From positions 186,001 through 250,000 of the forward strand of contig NZ_JBLFEN010000005.1 in NCBI RefSeq assembly GCF_047345485.1: 64,000 bases of DNA. Reading direction: 5' to 3'. How positions within the stretch are numbered: position 1 is the stretch's first letter; each line of letters begins with the position of its first letter. The position numbers and the translations under genes were made by a program. The stretch is from Jejuia sp047345485. Lineage in GTDB: Bacteria; Bacteroidota; Bacteroidia; Flavobacteriales; Flavobacteriaceae. The notes under the pieces are model-generated. The model was not told the DNA's origin and searched no databases. It saw nothing but the letters and a program-made list of their open reading frames with translations. Of the stretch, positions 55,338 through 63,147 are shown one piece after another.

Positions 55338-55655
55338 ATGAATTATTGGTATGTCTATGTAATGACAAACAAACCCAATGGCGTTTTATACATAGGAGTA
55401 ACAGATAATATTGAAGAAAGAGTAAAAGAGCACAAGCTAAAAGTGCGTCCAAAATCGTTTACTGCAAGATATAATTGTGATAAATTGATTTATTTTGAGG
55501 AATTCGAAAAAGGAGATAAAGCTGTAAAACGAGAAAGACAGTTCAAAAAATGGAAAAGAACTTGGAAAATAGAATTGATTGACGATATGAATCCAAGTTG
55601 GTCTGATTTGAGTGATAACTGGAATTTAAATTTTAATACATTGAGAAAACAATAA
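55338..55655 (+). CDS. GIY-YIG nuclease, unit A
   Basis: A 105-residue single-domain GIY-YIG endonuclease (UPF0213-like). The family motif appears as YVYVMTNKPNGVLYIGVT (residues 5-22), with the catalytic arginine R28 region NIEERVKEH and the metal-binding glutamate in the AVKRERQFKKWKR helix. The active-site residues look complete. It is flanked by mirror-image hairpins and repeated identically at 55812. Small single-domain members of this family are numerous in flavobacteria, and a cellular function has not been firmly assigned to my knowledge. Confidence 0.92.
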   Translation: MNYWYVYVMTNKPNGVLYIGVTDNIEERVKEHKLKVRPKSFTARYNCDKLIYFEEFEKGDKAVKRERQFKKWKRTWKIELIDDMNPSWSDLSDNWNLNFNTLRKQ

Positions 55656-55659
55656 AGAG

Positions 55660-55679
55660 ATTCCTGCTTTCGCAGGAAT
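55660..55679. repeat. Right hairpin of GIY-YIG unit A
   Basis: ATTCCTGC-TTTC-GCAGGAAT, the exact reverse complement of the left hairpin, starting five bases after the nuclease stop. Confidence 0.85.
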
Positions 55680-55698
55680 AAAGTTTAACTAAAATAGA

Positions 55699-55716
55699 TA
55701 CCTGCATTCGCAGGTA
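55699..55716. repeat. Third hairpin at the right edge of unit A
   Basis: TACCTGC-ATTC-GCAGGTA, related to the other hairpins. It ends six bases before the next copy of the nucleotidyltransferase 5' end. Confidence 0.8.
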
Positions 55717-55722
55717 GTTGAT

Positions 55723-55770
55723 ATGAAAATAATAGTACCAATGGCAGGTCGAGGTTCTCGACTACGCCCA
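55723..55770 (+). pseudogene. First 48 bp of the sugar nucleotidyltransferase gene, duplicated copy B
   Basis: Second copy of the 16-codon fragment, now preceded by the right edge of unit A instead of the original leader. The frame closes at 55804-55806, before the second GIY-YIG gene. Confidence 0.9.
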
Positions 55771-55775
55771 TATAA

Positions 55776-55795
55776 ATTCCTGCGAAAGCAGGAAT
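55776..55795. repeat. Left hairpin of GIY-YIG unit B
   Basis: Same as 55302-55321, shifted by 474 bases. Confidence 0.85.
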
Positions 55796-55811
55796 CTCAT
55801 AGCTAAAAGTA

Positions 55812-56129
55812 ATGAATTATTGGTATGTCTATGTAATGACAAACAAACCCAATGGCGTTTTATACATAGGAGTAACAGATAATATTGAAGAAAGAGTAAA
55901 AGAGCACAAGCTAAAAGTGCGTCCAAAATCGTTTACTGCAAGATATAATTGTGATAAATTGATTTATTTTGAGGAATTCGAAAAAGGAGATAAAGCTGTA
56001 AAACGAGAAAGACAGTTCAAAAAATGGAAAAGAACTTGGAAAATAGAATTGATTGACGATATGAATCCAAGTTGGTCTGATTTGAGTGATAACTGGAATT
56101 TAAATTTTAATACATTGAGAAAACAATAA
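55812..56129 (+). CDS. GIY-YIG nuclease, unit B (identical copy)
   Basis: A protein identical in all 105 residues to the product of 55338, with the same YVYVMTNKP and LYIGVT core motifs and flanking hairpins. It sits 67 bases before the intact nucleotidyltransferase gene. Lack of any divergence points to a recent tandem duplication by recombination between 48-bp direct repeats. Confidence 0.92.
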   Translation: MNYWYVYVMTNKPNGVLYIGVTDNIEERVKEHKLKVRPKSFTARYNCDKLIYFEEFEKGDKAVKRERQFKKWKRTWKIELIDDMNPSWSDLSDNWNLNFNTLRKQ

Positions 56130-56133
56130 AGAG

Positions 56134-56153
56134 ATTCCTGCTTTCGCAGGAAT
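56134..56153. repeat. Right hairpin of GIY-YIG unit B
   Basis: Same as 55660-55679, shifted by 474 bases. Confidence 0.85.
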
Positions 56154-56172
56154 AAAGTTTAACTAAAATAGA

Positions 56173-56190
56173 TACCTGCATTCGCAGGTA
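56173..56190. repeat. Third hairpin at the right edge of unit B
   Basis: Same as 55699-55716. It now lies immediately before the start codon of the intact nucleotidyltransferase gene. Confidence 0.8.
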
Positions 56191-56196
56191 GTTGAT

Positions 56197-57216
56197 ATGA
56201 AAATAATAGTACCAATGGCAGGTCGAGGTTCTCGACTACGCCCACACAGTTTAACAGTACCAAAACCATTAATTCCTGTTGCAGGTCAGCCTATAGTGCA
56301 TAGACTTGTAAAAGATATCGCTAAAGTTTTAAAACAACCTATTGAAGAGATTGCTTTTGTTTTAGGAGATCCTGCTTGGTTTGGAGATGATGTTGTTTCT
56401 AGTTTAGAACAACTAGCTACAGATTTAGGCGCAAAAGCTTCTATTTACCGTCAAGATAAACCATTAGGTACAGGTCATGCTATTATGTGTGCAAAACCAT
56501 CTTTATCTGGGCCTGCAGTAATTGCGTATGCTGATACATTAATTAGAGCAGAGTTTGATTTAGATCCTACGGCAGATAGTGTGATTTGGACTAAGCAAGT
56601 TGAAAACCCAGAAGCTTATGGCGTTGTAAAGCTTAGTGCTAATGATGAGATTGTTGAGTTGGTAGAAAAGCCAGAAACTTTTGTGTCTGACCAAGCGGTA
56701 ATTGGTATTTACTATTTTAAAGATGTTGCTGTTTTAAAAGGGAAACTACAAGAAATTTTAGACGAGAACGTTATGAATGGTGGCGAATACCAAATTAATG
56801 ATGGTATTAAACGTATGATGGCAGATGGCAAGGTGTTTAAAACAGGAACGGTAGATGAGTGGATGGATTGTGGTAATAAAGCCATAACGATTGATACTAA
56901 TCAACGCATGTTAGGGTTTTTAAAAGCTGATGGCGAAGAGCAATTGGTTTCTAATACTGTGCAATTAGAAAATTCTAAGATTATAGAGCCTTGTTTTGTT
57001 GGAGAACATGTGGTATTGAAAAATACAACTATTGGCCCATTTGTTTCCGTTGGAAATGGTACGGTTATTGAAAATTCAACTATTGAAAACAGTTTGATAC
57101 AAACATATTCTGAAATTAAAAATGCAAATTTAAATAATGCAATGATTGGAAACCACGTGAAATATGATGGCAAGTTTACTAGCATTAGTATTGGTGATTA
57201 TTCTGTGTTAGAATAG
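56197..57216 (+). CDS. Sugar-phosphate nucleotidyltransferase with left-handed beta-helix tail
   Basis: A 339-residue NTP-transferase. The signature PMAGRGSRLRP (residues 6-16) and PKPLIPVAGQPI form the nucleotide site, YADTLI holds the metal-binding aspartate, and a hexapeptide-like beta-helix runs from about 245. It probably activates a sugar-1-phosphate for envelope glycans; the exact sugar is unclear (glucose- or mannose-1-phosphate type). The gene is intact although its first 48 bp exist twice more upstream within GIY-YIG units, and its original leader now lies 948 bp away. Confidence 0.88.
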   Translation: MKIIVPMAGRGSRLRPHSLTVPKPLIPVAGQPIVHRLVKDIAKVLKQPIEEIAFVLGDPAWFGDDVVSSLEQLATDLGAKASIYRQDKPLGTGHAIMCAKPSLSGPAVIAYADTLIRAEFDLDPTADSVIWTKQVENPEAYGVVKLSANDEIVELVEKPETFVSDQAVIGIYYFKDVAVLKGKLQEILDENVMNGGEYQINDGIKRMMADGKVFKTGTVDEWMDCGNKAITIDTNQRMLGFLKADGEEQLVSNTVQLENSKIIEPCFVGEHVVLKNTTIGPFVSVGNGTVIENSTIENSLIQTYSEIKNANLNNAMIGNHVKYDGKFTSISIGDYSVLE

Positions 57217-57220
57217 TCCA

Positions 57221-57247
57221 ATTCCTTTAAAAAAAAGGAATCTTTTT
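57221..57247 (+). terminator. Terminator after the nucleotidyltransferase gene
   Basis: ATTCCTTT (57221-57228) pairs with AAAGGAAT (57234-57241), followed by CTTTTT. Confidence 0.8.
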
Positions 57248-57285
57248 GCTTATAAGAATATAATTTTTTAATAGCTAAATGTTGG

Positions 57286-57380
57286 CGGATAGTTGCGTTA
57301 GGGATTGCAGCGGCATCCTTTTTTGCCATTAAAAGCAAAAAAGATATAGCGGAAAGCCCGACCCCTTGCGGGTAACGCCC
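57286..57380 (+). ncRNA. Structured intergenic RNA-like element (flavobacterial, possibly flavo-1)
   Basis: An outer stem GCGTTA (57295-57300) with TAACGC (57373-57378), an internal stem CTTTTTTGC (57318-57326) with GCAAAAAAG (57335-57343), and a CCCG...CGGG hairpin (57357-57372) in the sequence with GATATAGCGGAAAGCCCG. I recall this as a recurrent intergenic sequence in Flavobacteriaceae, with the same AGCGGCATCC and AGCGGAAAGCCC blocks. The link to the Rfam motif flavo-1 is from memory and uncertain. It ends 13 bases before the next gene. Confidence 0.6.
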
Positions 57381-57392
57381 AAATAATTTAAA

Positions 57393-58745
57393 ATGAAAGG
57401 ATTAAGTTACATACTTTTTTTCTTAGGAATATTTACCATTTCGCAGGTGAATTATGCGCAAGTAGATTTTAATAAAACGCCTGATGATGACTTAGGGATT
57501 AATGAAGATGCATTCCAAGAACAGTTTTTTGATGCCTTAATGCATAAAGGCATGGAGAACTATGATAAGGCTGTTGTGGCGTTAGAAAAATGTATAGCTA
57601 TTGATAAAAACCCTGCTGTATTGTATTTTGAGTTAGGGAAAAATTATATGAAGCTTAAAAACTTTGGTGCTGCTGAAGATGCCTTAAAAACTGCGGTAAA
57701 TAAAGCGCCAGATAATGAGTGGTATTTGGATGAGCTTTACGGGTATTATATATCTCAAAATGAACTTGATAAGGCTTTAAAAACAGTGAGGCAATTAGTG
57801 CAATATCACCCAGATTATAAGGAGGATTTGGCAACATTGTATGTAAAGATGGAAAAGTATGATGATGCTTTAGAGCTTTTGGATGAGTTGGATGCTTCGT
57901 TTGGTATTTCGGCAGCGAGAGATGTATTGCGAAATAGAGTTTATAAGGCTACGGGAAGAGAAAAAGAGCAGATAGAAAACTTGGAATCTAGAGTAGATAA
58001 AAATCCTAAAAATGAGGCTAATTATTTAGCCTTAATTTATCGTTATAGTGAACAGGGTGAAACAGAAAAAGCTTTTGAAACAGCACAAGAATTGCTTAAA
58101 ATAAAGCCGAATTCGCAAGTAGTGCATTTGGCATTGTATAAATTTTATTTAGATAAAAATGATACGAATGCGGCTATAAAATCTATGAAAACCGTGGTGC
58201 AGAGTAATGCTATAAAACCTGATGCTAAGTTAAAGGTATTATCAGATTTTGTGAATTTTGTAAAGTTACATCCTCAATTCGAGCAAGATTTGGTTGAAGC
58301 TACAGCCTTACTGGATAATACTACCGATGCTAAAACAGTAACAGATTTAGGGCAATACTATCTTCAAAAAGGTGATAAGCAAAATGCCTTAAAGCATTTT
58401 AATGAAGCCTTAAAACGTGATATTGATAACTTTTCTATCTTAAAAACAGTATTATTACTTCATGTTGATTTAAAACAATTTAAGGAAGCTAAAACTAAAA
58501 GTGATCTCGCAATTCAAAAATACCCAGCACAACCTTTAGTGTATTTAATACATGGGGTAGCTTTAAATGAATTACAAGAATTAAAAGAAGCGATTACGGT
58601 TTTAGAGTCAGGATTAGATTGGATTGTTGATGACACAAACATGGAAGCCGATTTTTATAAGGAATTATCTAAAGCTTATAGCGCGTTAAGCAATACAGTA
58701 AAAGCCAAAGCGTTTATGGATAAAGCAAATGCACTTAAACCTTAA
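57393..58745 (+). CDS. Exported tetratricopeptide repeat protein
   Basis: A 450-residue protein with a signal peptide (about residues 1-22, ending NYAQ) and at least eight TPR-like helical pairs (for example MENYDKAVVALEKCIAIDKN and KALKTVRQLVQYHPDYKED). It is probably a periplasmic scaffold. It starts an operon with the DUF4292 and EnvC-like genes, which suggests a cell-envelope job. No enzymatic domain. Confidence 0.88.
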   Translation: MKGLSYILFFLGIFTISQVNYAQVDFNKTPDDDLGINEDAFQEQFFDALMHKGMENYDKAVVALEKCIAIDKNPAVLYFELGKNYMKLKNFGAAEDALKTAVNKAPDNEWYLDELYGYYISQNELDKALKTVRQLVQYHPDYKEDLATLYVKMEKYDDALELLDELDASFGISAARDVLRNRVYKATGREKEQIENLESRVDKNPKNEANYLALIYRYSEQGETEKAFETAQELLKIKPNSQVVHLALYKFYLDKNDTNAAIKSMKTVVQSNAIKPDAKLKVLSDFVNFVKLHPQFEQDLVEATALLDNTTDAKTVTDLGQYYLQKGDKQNALKHFNEALKRDIDNFSILKTVLLLHVDLKQFKEAKTKSDLAIQKYPAQPLVYLIHGVALNELQELKEAITVLESGLDWIVDDTNMEADFYKELSKAYSALSNTVKAKAFMDKANALKP

Positions 58746-58756
58746 TAAGAACAAAT

Positions 58757-59545
58757 ATGAGACCTCAAATTTTACGAAATAATCGTTTTTTACCAGTATT
58801 ACTACTTGTATGTTTTTTTGGGTTTGTGGGTTGTAAATCTACTAAAACTATAGCTGGTGGAGATAGTAATTTAAAGCTATCGGCAAAACAATTAATAAAA
58901 GAAAACCAGAAAAACGCACCAGATTTTAAAACCTTGCAATCTAAACTAAAGATTACATATACTGAAGGTGATAAAAAACAATCTCATACGGTAAGTTATC
59001 GTATGGAAAAAGATAAAGTACTTTGGTTAAGTGCTGCTTTTGGTATAATAAGAGCTAAAATAACACCCGAAAGCGTTGCGTTTTATAACAAGTTAGATAA
59101 CACGTATTTTGAAGGTGATTTTGAATATTTTAGCAAATTATTAGGTACAGATTTAGATTTTAAAAAAGTACAAAATATTATTTTAGGTGAAGCTTTGTTT
59201 AACTTACAAGACGAAAACTATAAGCTTTCACTGTTTGAAGGTAACTATTTGCTACAACCCAAAAGCCAACGTGAATTATTTGAAATATTTTTTCATATAG
59301 ATCCTGCTCTTTTTAAAGTAACCAGGCAAGAGCTAAGTCAAATTAAAGAACAACGCCAATTGCTTATAGATTATTTAGCCTATCAAAAGGTAAACAATCA
59401 AGCATTACCAGAGCATGTAAAAGTAATTGCTGTAGAAGGTGCTGAAGAAATGATTGCAGAATTAGAGTTTAAATCGATAGTGCTTAATGAAGCGTTGCGA
59501 TTTCCATTTAAAATACCCTCAGGGTTTAAGAAGATAGAATTGTAA
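58757..59545 (+). CDS. DUF4292 family lipoprotein (LolB-like)
   Basis: A 262-residue lipoprotein with lipobox GFVGCKST (Cys at about residue 26). The body belongs to DUF4292, Bacteroidota outer-membrane lipoproteins with a LolB/LppX-like beta-barrel half fold: YRMEKDKVLWLSAAFGIIRAK and NTYFEGDFEYFSKLLG. A role in lipid or lipoprotein handling is inferred from the fold. Its stop overlaps the next start by one base. Confidence 0.82.
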   Translation: MRPQILRNNRFLPVLLLVCFFGFVGCKSTKTIAGGDSNLKLSAKQLIKENQKNAPDFKTLQSKLKITYTEGDKKQSHTVSYRMEKDKVLWLSAAFGIIRAKITPESVAFYNKLDNTYFEGDFEYFSKLLGTDLDFKKVQNIILGEALFNLQDENYKLSLFEGNYLLQPKSQRELFEIFFHIDPALFKVTRQELSQIKEQRQLLIDYLAYQKVNNQALPEHVKVIAVEGAEEMIAELEFKSIVLNEALRFPFKIPSGFKKIEL

Positions 59546-60765
59546 TGCAGTTTGTAAAACAAATTTCTAAAGGTATTATAATCCTATTAATTCTGGTAGG
59601 TGGTACTTTGGGTGCGCAAAGCAATAAGCAAAAACAACTTGAAACACGCCGACAAGAATTACGCAGGGAAATTCAAAAAATAAATGCTTTACGTACCGAA
59701 AATAAAACTAAAGAGAAATCTCAATTATCATTAATAGAAGATTTTAATTATAAAATCAGTGTTTTAAATAACCTAATAAAGGTTACCAACCAACAAGCCA
59801 ACTTATTAACTAGAGCAATAAACAATAATCAAAAACAAATAGGTAGTCTTCGTGATGAATTAAAGCTGTTAAAAGATGATTACGCAGCTATGATTGTAAA
59901 ATCATACAAGAGTAAAAATCAGCAAAGTCGTATTATGTTTTTATTATCTTCAAACAATTTTAAGCAAGCTTATAAGCGTTTGCAGTACATGAAACAGTAC
60001 ACAAGCCATCAAAAAGAACAAGGAGAAACCATAAAGGCTAAAACCGCCAAATTACAGCAAATAAATAAAGATTTGTTGGTTCAAAAAGGCGATAAGCAAA
60101 AGCTAGTGGCTGAAAATAAAGCCACACAAAAAACGCTGGAGAAAGAACGTGCGCAACACCGTTCTATCATGGCAACTATTAAAAAAGATTTAAATACATA
60201 CACTGCACAAATAAAGTCCAAACAACGGGAAGCTGCTAAAATAGATCGCGAAATAGCCCGTATTGTTAGAGCAGAAATAGCAAAATCTAATAAAAAAATA
60301 AACAGCTCTGGCAGTTCTAGTTTTGCCTTAACAGCAGAGGAAAAGCTGTTAGCCACTAATTTTGTAGCCAATAAGGGGAAATTACCTTGGCCAGTAGCAA
60401 AAGGCTTCGTAAAATCACGTTATGGCAAACAACCTTCGTTGATAGATAGGTCTTTAACGGTACAACGTAATGGTGTTTTAATTACTACCGAGAAAAGTGC
60501 GAAAGCCAGAGTAATATTTAACGGTACCGTTATAAAAGTTACTGCTATTAGAAACTCCAATCCTATGGTGATGATAAAACATGGTAACTACATTACCGTC
60601 TATAAAAATTTATCAAAAGTTTACGTTAATGAAGGTGATACCCTTAAAACAAAAGATATTATAGGTGAGGTGTCGACAAATGTAGAAGGTGATACCATTC
60701 TTAGTTTTTCAATTTTTAAAGATGCACAAACGCAGAATCCCGCAAGTTGGATTTATAAGATGTAA
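59545..60765 (+). CDS. envC: EnvC-like murein hydrolase activator with degenerate M23 domain
   Basis: A 406-residue exported protein: signal peptide (about 1-24), coiled coil from about 28 to 255, then a LytM/M23-type domain from about 283 (LPWPVAKGFVKSRYGKQPS). The zinc ligands are missing: the usual HxGxD is replaced by DRSLTVQRNGV and the HxH by LSFSIF. As with EnvC and NlpD, it probably activates an amidase rather than cutting itself. Translationally coupled to the DUF4292 gene. Confidence 0.87.
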   Translation: MQFVKQISKGIIILLILVGGTLGAQSNKQKQLETRRQELRREIQKINALRTENKTKEKSQLSLIEDFNYKISVLNNLIKVTNQQANLLTRAINNNQKQIGSLRDELKLLKDDYAAMIVKSYKSKNQQSRIMFLLSSNNFKQAYKRLQYMKQYTSHQKEQGETIKAKTAKLQQINKDLLVQKGDKQKLVAENKATQKTLEKERAQHRSIMATIKKDLNTYTAQIKSKQREAAKIDREIARIVRAEIAKSNKKINSSGSSSFALTAEEKLLATNFVANKGKLPWPVAKGFVKSRYGKQPSLIDRSLTVQRNGVLITTEKSAKARVIFNGTVIKVTAIRNSNPMVMIKHGNYITVYKNLSKVYVNEGDTLKTKDIIGEVSTNVEGDTILSFSIFKDAQTQNPASWIYKM

Positions 60766-61038
60766 CACATTAAAAGTTTCAACAAATACTTTATCTTTAA
60801 CGCAACATATGTTTAGCTGCATTTACAATAACCAGAATTATGTATTCTTTTGAAAGGCTTATTTATTTAAACTCCTGTAATCACATATAATCATTTTGTA
60901 TTTTGATACTAGTTTCTATACCAGAAAACGTTTCCTTATATGCAAAGTTGCGTATTGGTGTGCGAGTATTTTTCAGTAGGAAAATCAGATGCAAACAAAT
61001 AAAGCAACTACTATTGGTTAAGCACAAAACAGCAATTT
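60766..61038. other. Intergenic region, nothing recognised
   Basis: About 270 bases of AT-rich DNA after the envC-like gene. A 61-codon plus-strand frame at 60903 has no recognisable features. I see no RNA, repeat or clear terminator. Confidence 0.5.
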
Positions 61039-61415
61039 TTATAAACTTTGTTGTAGACAGTTTTTTAATTCTTCTTCAATATTTTTAATTTCAATATTGT
61101 CCTTGGGTTCTATTTTCTTAAATTATATTTTTTTTGAATCAATGAATTCAATCCAATGTTGCTCATTATTGTGTAGTTATCAGGTTCAATTTCTAAAGCT
61201 TCAAGAAAAATTGTTTCAGCCTTAGAGTTTTCTCCTTTTTTTGCAAATTCTACAGCGGTATCATTTGTTTCTTTTACTTTAGGATTTTTAAATTCCTGAT
61301 TTTTGATTTCCTTTTGAGTAAAATCAATTTCATTATATTCATTTGAAGATTTGTTGTTTAGACAAGATATTACTAATAAAAAAATAGCAATATTAAATAA
61401 TATGTTTATTTTCAT
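61039..61415 (-). pseudogene. Small TPR lipoprotein gene, probably frameshifted near its 3' end
   Basis: The minus-strand frame from the ATG at 61415 encodes 101 residues to the stop at 61112-61110: a lipoprotein signal with VISCLNNK (Cys at about 18) and one TPR-like pair (NSKAETIFLEALEIEPDNYT). Just beyond the stop, another frame reads EPKDNIEIKNIEEELKNC and ends at 61041-61039, which looks like the next TPR helix. A small deletion or frameshift between them is likely. The short protein may still be made. Function unknown. Confidence 0.5.
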
Positions 61416-61533
61416 ACGTGTGTTTTGTCAAATTGTGAACAACATACGGGTATCTCTTTCAGTTAAAATGTTATAGCGTTTTTTGAAAATGTTTTAAATT
61501 GGTTATAGACGCTTCCAAGATGGCATAACAAAA

Positions 61534-62043
61534 CTAGTCAAACAGTGCTCTTAATTCTGTGGCATCATTTGGCTTTATCTTTCCAGCAAGTAGTAAACTT
61601 AGTTGTTTACGTCGTAAAGCCGCATCAAAACGCTCTTTTTCAATTTTAGTCTCTGGGGTAACTTCAGGAACAGCAACTGGTCGTCCAGTAGCATCTACAG
61701 CAACAAACGTATAAATAGCTTCGTTGGCTTTAGTTCTCGCACCAGACTCTCTGTCTTCCATCCAAACATCAATATAAATTTCCATAGATGTATTAAATGC
61801 ACGCGATACTTTAGCTTCAACAGTTACAACACTTCCTAAAGGTACAGCTCTATTAAAAGCCACATGATTTACAGATGCCGTAACCACAATACGCCTACTG
61901 TGGCGTCTTGCAGAGATACTTGCTGCACGATCCATACGCGCTAAAAGTTCACCACCAAATAAATTATTTAATGGATTGGTTTCACTAGGTAAAACCATAT
62001 CGGTCATTGTAGTTTTCGATTGTTCGGGAGTTTTCGCTTGCAT
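61534..62043 (-). CDS. Acyl-CoA thioesterase (hotdog fold, YciA/BFIT-like)
   Basis: A 169-residue hotdog-fold thioesterase that hydrolyses acyl-CoA. The start of the fold is LPSETNPLNNLFGGELLARMD, with the catalytic N-x5-G-G-E/D arrangement, and VVTASVNHVAFNRAVPLGSVV follows as in the YciA group. Hexameric in relatives. It is a single gene. Confidence 0.9.
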   Translation of the reverse strand: MQAKTPEQSKTTMTDMVLPSETNPLNNLFGGELLARMDRAASISARRHSRRIVVTASVNHVAFNRAVPLGSVVTVEAKVSRAFNTSMEIYIDVWMEDRESGARTKANEAIYTFVAVDATGRPVAVPEVTPETKIEKERFDAALRRKQLSLLLAGKIKPNDATELRALFD

Positions 62044-62110
62044 CTTTAAATTTTGATGCTGTAAAGTTACATAATTAAAGCAATAAGAGCGGTTGTAATT
62101 TTTTGTTAAA

Positions 62111-63046
62111 CTAGTCTAGTTTTTGCACCAACAACCACGCATCTTTATTATGCGTTTTTTTAATGTTTCGTAAGGCTTTAAGTGCATCAAGTCTCCCCTC
62201 GTAACTAGCATACGCCACTTGGTGTAGGCCATAACGATTAGCCCCAATTTTTCTGGCGCTAAAGCCATCTGCTTTTAGTTGTGCTACTTTTTTATCGCAG
62301 TTTGCTTCAACTCTAAATGCGCCAGCAACAATATGATAATTACCGGTTTGTTTAGTTACATTTAGTGTAATGGCTGGAAGCGCATTTAAATTAAAAGTAG
62401 CTTCTTGTATTTTAGTTTCAAGTTGTTGTGTGGCCTTTCTTTGTGCAAGTTGGTTATGGGCTTCAATTTCACCAACATAATATTTAGAGGCTAGCACGCC
62501 ACCTAATGTTAAAGCAATTAATGCTACAGCAGCATATTTTAAATACCCTCTATTTTTACGTTTTTCTGGAGTAATAGCTATAGGTGTAGCCTCTTCTATT
62601 GCAGCAACAGTTTCTTTGTAGACTTCTCTGTTAACAACCGTAGTATCAAATTGAGATAAGCCAAAAGCATCAGTAAGGTAGTTGAGGTTATACGAAGGTT
62701 CAAACACTATTTTACCTTCAGAATTAAAAATAATTTCACCTATATTATTAAACGTAATAGTTTCGCCTTGCGTTAAATACGACTTTAATATTTTTACACG
62801 TTTTTTAATTTTTGTAACGGCAACTTCAAAAGGAATTTTTTCTACATCGGCAATATAACGCGCCAGTAAGCCATCATTATTTTGAATTTGTTCGTTAAAT
62901 GCAATAACTTTTCTTGGTGGATAAAACGAATGATTAACTTCATTTACTGTAGCGGATTGACGCTCAGTTAAAAACGCACCAAAGTCTGGTACAATCACAC
63001 ATTCGTATCTAAATAATAAGTCGCTAATAAAAGTTTCTAATTGCAT
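62111..63046 (-). CDS. HU-like and SPOR domain membrane protein
   Basis: A 311-residue protein. Residues 1 to about 125 match the bacterial HU-CCDC81-type tandem domains (LFRYECVIVPDFGAFLT, then KSYLTQGETITFNNIGEI). One membrane helix follows at about 170-188, and a C-terminal SPOR domain at about 232-308 binds denuded septal peptidoglycan in relatives. A role linking the cytoplasm with division-site peptidoglycan is suggested by this layout, but not known. It diverges from dprA. Confidence 0.85.
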   Translation of the reverse strand: MQLETFISDLLFRYECVIVPDFGAFLTERQSATVNEVNHSFYPPRKVIAFNEQIQNNDGLLARYIADVEKIPFEVAVTKIKKRVKILKSYLTQGETITFNNIGEIIFNSEGKIVFEPSYNLNYLTDAFGLSQFDTTVVNREVYKETVAAIEEATPIAITPEKRKNRGYLKYAAVALIALTLGGVLASKYYVGEIEAHNQLAQRKATQQLETKIQEATFNLNALPAITLNVTKQTGNYHIVAGAFRVEANCDKKVAQLKADGFSARKIGANRYGLHQVAYASYEGRLDALKALRNIKKTHNKDAWLLVQKLD

Positions 63047-63147
63047 AAAGCAAATTTAAAAAAATATGGTTTCTATTAAATTTTTGACTTAACTATTTAT
63101 TAACAATAGAAAAATCCTTTTCTTGCACTAGAAATTAAGATGCTTAA

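Larger units (their letters stand above)
55249..56196 (+). repeat. Two perfect 474-bp tandem units, each with a GIY-YIG gene
   Basis: Unit A is 55249-55722 and unit B is 55723-56196. Each is 48 bp of nucleotidyltransferase 5' end plus a 426-bp insert with a left hairpin, the nuclease gene, a right hairpin and a third hairpin. No base differences are visible between the units, so the doubling is recent, or an assembly artefact. Confidence 0.92.

Noticed and set aside
60903..61088. 61-codon plus-strand frame after the envC-like gene
   Set aside because: No signal peptide, domain or neighbour support. It also overlaps, on the other strand, the tail of the broken TPR lipoprotein gene.
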